Shown in pieces: positions 47,546-55,000 of a stretch of 55,000 nt of DNA (positions within the stretch are counted from its first letter, which is position 1; each line of letters opens with the position of its first letter). The stretch lies in the NCBI GenBank assembly GCA_963575745.1, contig CAUYUJ010016157.1, forward strand, positions 67,501 to 122,500. Direction: 5' to 3'. Source of the stretch: Prorocentrum cordatum. Its lineage: Eukaryota > Sar > Dinophyceae > Prorocentrales > Prorocentraceae. The position numbers were made by a program, and so were the translations under genes. The notes beneath the pieces were generated by a model. That model worked only from the letters and a program-made list of their open reading frames with translations. It was not told the DNA's origin and searched no databases.

Positions 47546-48513
47546 CTAGTACTCCTCAAGGCGGCCCAGCTCGCCGCTTAGGTGCTCGACGAGGATGCCC
47601 GATCTTTCCCATCCTGTCGCTGCGCACGAGCTCTCTGAGGTCAGGCTGTCGATGCAGATGTGGCCGAGACTGCGGTCACCAATCCATTCTGTCCACTTCA
47701 ATCTAGCGCGCTGCATCCTTCCGTCCTGAGGGGCTTCGGTCAATCCCAGTTCCATTCTGTCGTAGTCATAGTCTGCCTGGCTGAGAATAAGAACCTCGTT
47801 TTTGGACCCTTGCCCGCGCCCGGGAATATGACGCAATTTCTGTGCATATCTGCCATTTTGCCACTCCGCCGAGCCTTCTTGATCTCGTTGACTAGAGTCT
47901 CCGCCTTCTCCGATTTCTGCTGTCTGCGAAGCCCTTGCACGCGGCGCGCCACGGTCTTCAATTGCTGCTCGATTCTGTCGAATTCGCTGGAGCCGTTGCC
48001 CTCGAAGGCGTTGCCGCCTGTGCGATGTAGATGCCCACGCAGATCGCCGCGCTCTCTAATAAGCTGCATCCACTGCTCGCGCAGCTGCTCGTAATCGATG
48101 ATGGCGTTCTCTTGCCTCGGGGAATGTGATGTCATGCTTTCGCGAATGCATCCCGATAGAAGGTCCCGCGCTGCTTGCGCGCCGCCACGGTCCCATATCT
48201 GTCTCCAGTAGTCTTCAGTGGTATGTTGTGCGCGTTCTTCGACGTTCCCAAGAAACCCTTGCCGCCGGTGGCCTCTGGTGTAGGCCGCCACCACCATCGC
48301 ATCTCTATTCGCAGGTGGTGCGAAGCGAGCCTGATGGGATCTGCGCACTCCGATGCCCATCTGCACCAAGACGGGCACGCGATCATGTAGACGTGTAGAT
48401 ACAAACGTTTTCAGCCCCCGCCCCAGTCCCTGCAGCGCGTTCAATCTCGCCATGCGGGGGGCGGCAGACTGCGGCATAATGATGTGGTCAATCTTGCTTC
48501 TGTGCATCCCCAT
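47546..48513 (-). pseudogene. Endonuclease end and endonuclease-RT linker
   Basis: The frame opens with MGMHRSKIDHIIMP at 48513-48472. 'SKIDHI' matches the SxIDY/H motif near the end of APE endonucleases. A long charged linker follows (EQWMQLIRERGDLRGHLH, RRVQGLRRQQKSEKAET). At 47836-47546 another frame continues. Confidence 0.65.
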
Positions 48514-48534
48514 GGAAGAAGGTCGCCCCTGACG

Positions 48535-49190
48535 TCACGAGTGTGTCTCAAGCGCCATGTGATTCTCTTCCAGAAATTCGCCATTTATAGTAGAAGTTTT
48601 GCCTTCCAATGCGGGCCCGTTGATGCCAACCCCGTTGCGGATCCGCACATAATTCCTGCCCGTAACGTTTTTGCGGACCCCGAACGCACAGGTCAAGTCT
48701 CCAACGATCAACGGTCGCCAATTGCTGCCCATGCGATCCATCTCATCCTGAATCCAACCAAGCGCTGCTTGCATTGTGTTGTGTAATAGTTTTGCAACTG
48801 TTCCTTTCGGTGGCAAGTAACTAACAAACACTGCCAGACTCATTCTCCCCACATGAAACTAAACCCAACCTTCCAGACAGGCCACGAGACTTAGGCGGCA
48901 CCTGAATGTTGGACACGGTGCCGCTGAGCCTCTCGCCGTACAATACTGCTAAACCACAACTTCGATTCGTAACTCTGCTTTTCCGCCATCCAAACTGAAT
49001 AGCTTTGTGATGAGGAAGCTGGCACTGCGTGATCTCTGTCTCAATATGAGCCGCTTTGCCAGTGCCAATGGATATGACCAAGTCGTTGTTCGCTGGGTTC
49101 TCGGAAATCTCCTCGAGGCGCGGGAAATCCGCGCTCTGCACGTTATGGCAGATAATCTTCGTTATGAGAAACCACCTCAGACGTAGTGTG
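48535..49190 (-). pseudogene. APE-type endonuclease, N-terminal and middle
   Basis: IICHNVQSADFPRLEEI at about 49165-49115 is the N-terminal Asn/Glu region. CGLAVLYGERLSG follows at about 48950. After a frameshift come VSYLPPKG and WRPLIVGDLTCAFG at about 48715-48675, the 'GDFN' catalytic motif degraded to GDLT. This enzyme nicks target DNA to prime reverse transcription. The altered motif and frameshifts make it inactive. Confidence 0.68.
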
Positions 49191-49317
49191 CCCATGTCAC
49201 TATCTGGCCCGAGACGACCCAGCCCCGCTGCGCTGCCCTGGGACGTACTGCTCACATGGGGTTCAATGAGCAGGTGCGCGGTCGGAGCTGAGGCGGGTCC
49301 TTGGGCCAGAGTGGCTC

Positions 49318-49700
49318 CTGGAGGAGGAGGAGGAGGAGGACGAGGAGGACGAGGAGGACGAGGAGCCAAAGGGGTAGGACGACGACGAGGAGCAGGAGGA
49401 GGGCGGCGGGACTCTGGGCAACTTCGGCACCAAAAGGGGGGGGGCCCTCGCCCTGCCTCGGGCAGCGCCAGGAGGGCGCGGTCGGGACGAAAGCCCTCCT
49501 CCTCCCCCTCCTTTTCCTCCTCCTCCTCCTCCTCCTCCTCCTCCTCCTCCTCCTCGTCCTCCTCCTCGTCCTCCTCCTCCCTCCCTCCTCCTCCTCCTCT
49601 CCTCCTCCTCCTCCTCCTCCTTCCTCCCTCCTCCTCCCTCCTCCTCCCCCTCCTCCTCCTCCTCCTCCTCCTTCTCCTCCTCCTCCTCCTCCTCCGTTGG
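49318..49700. repeat. Opposed (GGA)n and (TCC)n tracts
   Basis: (GGA)n covers about 49320-49365 and is followed after 130 bp by (TCC)n at about 49495-49695. The arrangement is the same as at 22355-22970. It lies just upstream (minus-strand sense) of the LINE endonuclease. Confidence 0.88.
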
Positions 49701-49947
49701 GTTCGTTTGGGCGAATTTCTGCGGCCGAGAAGAAAATGGGGGAGGTCGGACGGGGCCAGGGCGAGTCTAGGCCCCCTAGAGGGGGTCCGAACAGATGGGG
49801 ATCGGAGGATCGCGCCGTATCGTCGATGCATCGGCGATGCAATTCGATGTGGAGCCCGATTCTTTCCACGCTGGCGTCGACGATGCGGCGCGGTCCTCCG
49901 ACCCCATCTACTCCGGCCCCATCTAGGAGGCCTCTATACCTGACGAC
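49700..49947. other. Gene-free stretch
   Basis: 'ATCGGAGGATCGCGCC', 'CGATGCATCGGCGATGC' and similar short palindromic words; no gene. Confidence 0.4.
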
Positions 49948-50144
49948 GGCGAGCGATGGGGAGGGGGAGTGAGAAGGAGGAGGCCTTCTCAGAAGGCGGC
50001 GGGACTTCCCAGAAGCCCTCGCGCCTTCTGAGACGTTTTGCTATGTTTTTGGGGAAGGCCTAGACAACTTCTCAGAAGGCTGGGGAATTTCCGAGCCTTC
50101 TGAGGAGGCCTTCTCCTTCTCACTTCCACCCCGCGCTCGTCGCC
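49948..50144. mobile_element. Inverted-repeat element, family F
   Basis: The terminal inverted repeats run about 45 bp: GGCGAGCGATGGGGAGGGGG, then AGTGAGAAGGAGGAGGCCTT at the left, with the inverse AAGGCCTTCTCCTTCTCACT-type at the right ending GCGCTCGTCGCC. The middle also has CCTTCTGAGA/TCTCAGAAGG palindromes. A partial relative is at 43564-43630. Confidence 0.75.
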
Positions 50145-50564
50145 GAACATGTACAGGAAAACAATTGCAACAACGCAAAACATATCGACCGGACCCCTAG
50201 ACCCTATCCTTCTGCGTTTTTTTTGTTGTTTTTTTCCGGGCCGGATCGATCTGCGAGGGTACCCGAGATGGAGCGAAAACGCCCCGCTCGACAATATGGA
50301 GTCGCCAGGATTCCATGGTTTTGCCCCCCCTTGGGCTTTGAGCAGGGCGCTTGATTTCTGAGCCTCCCCGCTCTCCTCTCGGGAGGCCGCGCTCCCTCCG
50401 CGCGGCCCACTTGTATGACTGCGCACCGCCGAGGTGCGCTGGGCCAGGGTCCTGCAGAAGCGGTACTCCAGGGCACCCTGCTCGGAGGCGGCGATAGGGG
50501 CGAACAACCCTCAAGCAGTGGCGAAGCGCATTGTCTCCTCCTCCTCCTCCTCCTCCTCCTCCTC
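50145..50564. other. Gene-free stretch ending in (TCC)n
   Basis: No gene. 50355-50400 resembles 43705-43750. 'AGCAGTGGCGAAGCGC' at 50514-50529 recurs at 50643-50657 and in front of both family G copies. (TCC)n covers 50534-50564. Confidence 0.5.
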
Positions 50565-50579
50565 CCATTTTGGCTCAAG
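50565..50579 (+). other. Relict spliced leader, 3' 15 nt
   Basis: CCATTTTGGCTCAAG matches the last 15 bases of DinoSL exactly. The upstream seven bases are replaced by (TCC)n. It stands in front of the plus-strand LINE frames, in the same orientation. A chance match of 15 bases to this one motif in 55 kb is unlikely. The truncated form fits an incompletely copied 5' end. Confidence 0.75.
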
Positions 50580-50649
50580 AATGTGTTGGCCTTTTTGCTG
50601 AGGTGGCCCGCCGCCTCCGACGGTCCTTCGAGACTAGAGCTCTGCAGTG

Positions 50650-51660
50650 GCGAAGCGCGCGAGCGAGGCACCCCTTGGAGGCCTCACGTCTGACGATGAA
50701 GGTGAACTGTGCGGAGGAGGAACGGCTTCCATATCGGCTCCTGTGGCCACCGCAGGCATGGAGCCGTCCAACGCCATGCTGCTGGCTTTCATGAAGGGAA
50801 TGGACAGGAATGTTGAGGACCAGCTGACGCTCACCAGGACCGACGTCAATAGAGTCGATGGCAAGGCGGACATGGCTCTGGCGGCCTCCAATCATGCGGA
50901 GATGGGGGCCAATGAGGCCATGAAAATTGCGAGGGATGCCGCTGCTGGGTTCAGGCCAGTGTCGAATGCGTCATCGGCTGTATCGACGAGGGTGCCAGGT
51001 TTCTGACCTCCTCCTCCTCCTCCTCCTCCTCAATGCGATGATGCGCTGAAGATTGTGATTGGAGGTTTCCAAGATGCGTATGAGAAGGATGCGATGGCGC
51101 CATACCTGGATGCACTGCAAGCGCTGGTGGAACCTGGTGTGGTATCGAGGCGGTGGTGTGCGAGTCCTGGGAATCATGTTGGCTTTTACATGCGAGATGA
51201 TCGTGCTGTGTTGGCTATATTGAATATGCATCGGGAGAAGGTCGAACGTGATAGGGCTGGGAGGGGCCAGCCACTGCAAGGGTGTGTACACGCCGGCTGC
51301 GATTCCAGGTGCCCCTCAGCCCCGTGTTCTCAACCTCTGGATGATGCACCAGTCTATGGAGCAGAAGGCAGTTACTTCACTTTTCGTGTTTATGGTTGCA
51401 GCCATGAGCAAAGCTGAAGGCAGGAACAGGAAGCTCATGATCGTGCTCCTTCAGAACGAAATCAGGTTGCCTGGTCCAGAGGGCAACAGGCCAGCGGTCG
51501 CCAGAATCAACAGGGACGGGAGGCCGACACTCATCAAGGACAACTTTCCGGAGGAGCTCAAGGCGTCCCCGATGGTCAAGGGTGCCAATGATCATCAGCT
51601 TCTGGACATGATCTCACAGTCGCAGGAGGACTTTAGGGAATCTCGTTCGTTCCGGAGCTA
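50650..51660 (+). pseudogene. LINE N-terminal region (ORF1-like)
   Basis: The first in-frame ATG is 50758 (MEPSNAMLLAFMKGMDRNVE). A helical part follows (KADMALAASNHAEMGANEAM) to a stop at 51004-51006, then a short (TCC)n. Next comes a frame with ALKIVIGGFQDAYEKDAM at about 51046-51095, resembling the start of an RNA-recognition-type fold, and RRWCASPGNHVGFYMRDD. After a shift, MMHQSMEQKAVTSLF...INRDGRPTLIKDNF runs to 51659-51661. LINE N-terminal regions bind RNA; here that is inference from weak similarity. Confidence 0.45.
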
Positions 51661-51689
51661 ATCGTACACGTGCATGGGGCAAGAAACAC

Positions 51690-52620
51690 ACTCCTACGGC
51701 GAATGTGGCAACTCTCAATTGCTGCGGGGTCAGCCCTGGGGAGTTCGAAGGATGTCTAGAACCGCTTAGCGACGAGATTGAGTGGGACATCCTACTCCTG
51801 CGAGAATTTGTTGGGCAGAAAGTTATGTTCACAGTTTTCTGCGTGGTCATTGCGTTGTGGCATCTCCTGGAGATCTCCAAGTACGTGGCTGTGCAATGGT
51901 GGTTCGTCGTAGACATGCACGCGCCATTTATCAATTCGCGGAGCCTGACCACGCGCGAGTGACGTGCACGAGGGTGGCGGTCAATGGCGCGAATTTCCAT
52001 TTTGCAGCAACGTATCTGTCACAGGCGCAGTCTGAGGAGGACTTCTACTCTGTCACGGTTTACATATTTAGACGAGCAAGTATGCACCAATTCCCTGTCA
52101 AGAGTCGGAGGCCGATGCGCTCGCGTTCGGTGAACACTCCACGCGGTGTACGAACTGAGCGAGGTGGGTGGCTCACTCTCCAGGCGCAGCGCATGAGGTT
52201 TTGTTGTCCGCGCGCTTTCAGTAAGGCGGCGCGTGTGCCGACGTGTTTCACGTTCGGTGCTGATGCGCCGCTGGGAGTTGGCAATTCCATAGAGGGTTGC
52301 ATGCTATTGCGTACTTTTGCCTTGCGTGTCCGTAAGGTTCGTTTTGTGGATGCGGCTCGTGCCAGCGCGGGCGACATATACGCGCTGCTCACCCTGGAGT
52401 GTTGCCACGACGCAGCATGGAGGACAAAGAAGCCGATCGGGCGGACGGTCCAGTGCCCAGAAAAGTGCGTCGAGACGGTGGCTGGCGAGATACATGATCA
52501 TTCATGCGAGGGTGGACGCGCTGTCTTCTACTCTTGGCAAGGCGGCCTGGGAGACAGGCGCACCTCTGTCAACGACGGGCTGCTGCTGAGCTTGATCGAC
52601 GGCAGCTTCGTATCCTGATG
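51690..52620 (+). pseudogene. APE endonuclease remnant
   Basis: NVATLNCCGVSPGEFEG...IEWDILLLREF at about 51702-51805 matches the 'N-(V)R(G)...K...L......DIL.LQE' start of APE endonucleases. VTCTRVAVNGANFHFAATYL at about 51960-52020 matches a following core strand. The 'GDFN' and 'SxIDY' motifs are not found in register, and 52090-52600 reads open but unrecognisable. Confidence 0.55.
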
Positions 52621-53810
52621 GTTAGTGGAGGAGAGCTCCCACGCAGGCCCTCAAGGTCGCGGCCGCGCGCCCGGTCTGGGCGGGGCGCCGGCGGCTGCGT
52701 CGTGCACGCGCACGCGCCCCTTTTCGCAGGGGGCGCTTGACAACCCCCGCGGCGGCGGCCGGGGCAAGAGAAAAACTGCCACCACTGGCCGCCTGGAGCC
52801 ATGCGATTGCGAGAAAAAAAAACATGAGTCCATCACGCCCCCTTCCACCATTGCGCAGAAGGGCCGGGAGTTCTATTCTAGGCAATTTTCTGAGGTTCGT
52901 CAGTCGGCCCTGAGTCTTCCTGATTGGGTATTCCTCCTTCCTGATCGACGACGCCTTCGCCATCCATCACATCGCCCATGTGAGTCTTAAACCTCGGATG
53001 CCTTGCTGTTCGGAGGATATGATGGTTGGGGAGATGTTGCAAGCGTTAGCCATGCAGGGGAATGAGATACCGTCGAACTTGCTTTAGATGGCCGGTTCGG
53101 GTGATATGGGACCTGGTGATCATGGCCGTGCTTGGGTGGGTCAATTCGATGGGGCTAGGAGGATGCTGCAAATGTTGGATGTGGGTGTATGTTTTGTTTG
53201 ATTCCAGAGGGGCGGACATGGCTACTCTATCTCATCGCATACTTTCTGGGGCGTCTTCTATAGATCCTGAATGGCATGGGCTTGTTCAACTTCTGGAACT
53301 AGCGTTACAGTGCCGAAATGAACATGTTAGATCTGATTTTTGTCGATTGAGGGAGATTGTGATCCTGTCATGACGCAGGTAACGGGGCTGTGGGATGTTG
53401 CAGATTCTAGAACGTCGTCTTGCAGATCGGTGGCGTTATTTCTTCTGGCTAGGGCCGGTCGAAATCGATTTTGTCATGTCCGTCGCTGCTGACAGGCTCG
53501 CGAACGCAGGCGTCGACGAATGCCGCGCGCGTTCGCCCGCCACTCTTGGCATCGCGCATGCGCGTGCGATCTGCTGCCCCGCGGCTGCGGCGGCGGAGGG
53601 GAACAGGCCCGCGACGCCGATCCATGTGATGCTGCCCGCCAAGAATGCTAAGGTCACCGACCCGATTTGGACCGTCAAGCAGGCGGTCGACAGGGACCTA
53701 CGAGGAGAATGTTGTATTATTACGCCGGCTTGTCTCGATCTTGATATCGGGCACGAGGCCAAAAGGAAACGACGATGTTTATCCGACTACCCGCTTCGAT
53801 AGAAGCACGT
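52621..53810 (+). other. Linker region, heavily decayed
   Basis: Short frames only. KGREFYSRQFSEVRQSAL at about 52858-52915 may be the segment before RT finger motifs. Many stops in all frames. Confidence 0.35.
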
Positions 53811-55000
53811 GCATATTGATGGTCAAAGGGCCGTTGCCGGCTTGGCGCTGGTTCCGAAGGAGCTACTTGTTAAGTGGTTTACTGACCTACGCCCGCTGGC
53901 TGCGCTACCTGCTCTACCGAGAGTTATTGGGGGGCGCGTTGTTGGCGCGCCATGCGCCGTGGCATTATGAATTTAAGGAAGGGCACTCTGTGGCGGGCGT
54001 GGTCTTCATCGTCGTGCTAGCGGCGCAGAAGAGCATTCAACGCTGGTTGGGATTTGCGCGCGCGCTGGCAGATATTCCAAAGGCTTTTGACAATCTTTCA
54101 CATGTTAGACTTCTACTGGGTCAGGGGGGGCGAGGTTTCCACCACGTGTCAGCGCTTGGTTCTTGAGACATATACGATCCACACGGCATAATGTTCATGT
54201 GCGCGGGGGAACGGCCACCGCGGTGCATGTCGCACTCGGCGCGCCTCAGGGGTCTGCCTGGGGACTGGCGTTCTCTAAGATTGTGCTCGCGGGCTGTCTA
54301 CATTGTATTTGGGAAGAATGCGTGGGCGAAGGTCTGGGAACGGTAGTTTTAGATGTTTTAGATATTGCCATTGTCCTTTTCACAGAGAGAAGCGGTGCAA
54401 GCGCTGAAGCACCAAGTTCATTCCACCCATTGTCTCGAGCGACAGCATATTAATCTTCGGGAAGACGATGGCAGGGTCTAAGTCGATCTGGATGAAGCTT
54501 CGGGAGGCTCTGGCGCCATCTGGTTGGCAGTTACCTGCTGATCAAATCCAGATGCTGGCCAACAATACTGAGGAAACCCATCCCTCTGCGGGGCATCTGG
54601 CCGGAGGTTTTGATTCATGAGGGTGAGCAGTATGTCGAGATCACAGGTGTCTGGATGAGTGCACGTGGGCAACTGGATCGGGGCATTCGAGCAGGGACGT
54701 TCACGGCTACCTCGGCGATGGCATTTATCGAGTCTTTGATGGCATCCAGGCCGAATTCACGTACCTCAGGACTTGCGCTTATACACAAGGTTGCGCAGGC
54801 AACATCGCTTTGGTTTTGCGTACTATGGAAACTGAGTCGCAGGCGGGCGCTTGCGCTGAGGGCGGCACAGACCAAACAGCTTGCGCGACAGCTCAGCTGG
54901 CCGCGCCTCCCCGATGAGAGCGATGAACACTATGCTGTCGCAGCCCGCCGAGAAGTTAAACGCATCGAGAAGAGCCAGGACACTCTGGATTTAGATGTAT
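53811..55000 (+). pseudogene. LINE reverse transcriptase remnant
   Basis: RALADIPKAFDNLSHVRLLL at about 54058-54117 is motif A (DLSKAFD-like). GGTATAVHVALGAPQGSAWG at about 54205-54260 is motif B. VVLDVLDIAIVLF at about 54345-54380 is the place of motif C (YADD), here lost. Near the edge, EGEQYVEITGVW (about 54622) and LSWPRLPDESDEHYAVAARR (about 54895-54955) fit the thumb and 'R-R' region. It is inactive. Confidence 0.6.

Larger units (their letters stand above)
44686..49190 (-). mobile_element. Decayed LINE: APE endonuclease, RT thumb, zinc fingers
   Basis: Read from 49190 downward the order is APE endonuclease, linker, a gap without a recognisable RT core, RT thumb, zinc fingers and a C-terminal part. 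This is the full order of an APE-type LINE, on the minus strand. Many frameshifts and the missing RT palm (about 46700-47540) show that it is dead. Confidence 0.72.
50565..55000 (+). mobile_element. Decayed LINE, runs off the right edge
   Basis: The order is relict SL, N-terminal ORF part, APE endonuclease remnant, linker, RT remnant with DIPKAFDN and GAPQGSAWG, and thumb-like part to the edge. The frames change many times. The right end lies outside the window. Confidence 0.65.

Noticed and set aside
1-55000. tRNA, rRNA and snRNA genes
   Set aside because: I looked for conserved tRNA boxes and 5S or U-snRNA cores by eye and found none that I could support. A covariance-model scan would be decisive.

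Overview
The window looks like nuclear DNA of a dinoflagellate. The decisive sign is the dinoflagellate spliced-leader sequence (DinoSL) fossilised in the DNA: a complete 22-nt copy on the minus strand at 24267-24288, directly upstream of a reading frame, and a 3' 15-nt piece on the plus strand at 50565-50579. GC-rich coding remnants, very long (GGA/TCC)n tracts, many short inverted-repeat elements and dinoflagellate-style retroelements agree with this. I cannot name the genus; a Prorocentrum-like or other introner-rich dinoflagellate is my guess.

Layout. 1-6430 holds repeats only: small inverted-repeat elements (families here called A, D, H, I, L), degenerate minisatellites and microsatellites. 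6431-14388 is one decayed tyrosine-recombinase (DIRS/PAT-type) retrotransposon: split direct repeats A1...B1-A2-B2 around a Cys-rich membrane ORF, a Gag-like ORF, reverse transcriptase, RNase H, a methyltransferase-like domain and a tyrosine recombinase. A hairpin element of about 1 kb interrupts the Gag ORF. 14600-18000 is more repeats (families L, C, H, G). 18040-20450 (minus) is a very degraded LINE-like remnant. 20460-23000 is low-complexity DNA. 23113-24288 (minus) is an SL-tagged processed gene copy. 24390-27440 (plus) is a 5'-truncated LINE with RT and C2H2 fingers. 27600-32810 is repeats, including a roughly 60-bp minisatellite split by a 752-bp family A element. 33590-37280 is a 160-bp satellite with a higher-order spacer.

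38620-40735 (plus) is the only convincing host gene: an AGC (PKA-like) protein kinase catalytic domain in several exons. One of its introns is exactly a terminal-inverted-repeat element plus one target-site duplication, so it is an introner. 41140-44150 is again small inverted-repeat elements. 44686-49190 (minus) and 50565-55000 (plus) are two further decayed LINEs with APE endonuclease, RT and, in the first, zinc fingers.

How the parts fit. The three large retroelement types could have supplied reverse transcriptase, and one of them would explain the SL-tagged gene copy. The short inverted-repeat families were mobilised many times: family A has ten copies, mostly with 8-bp target-site duplications, two of them matched to an 'empty' copy of their target within this window. 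At least one family (B) makes introns. Exon boundaries and domain calls are read by eye; no database search was run.
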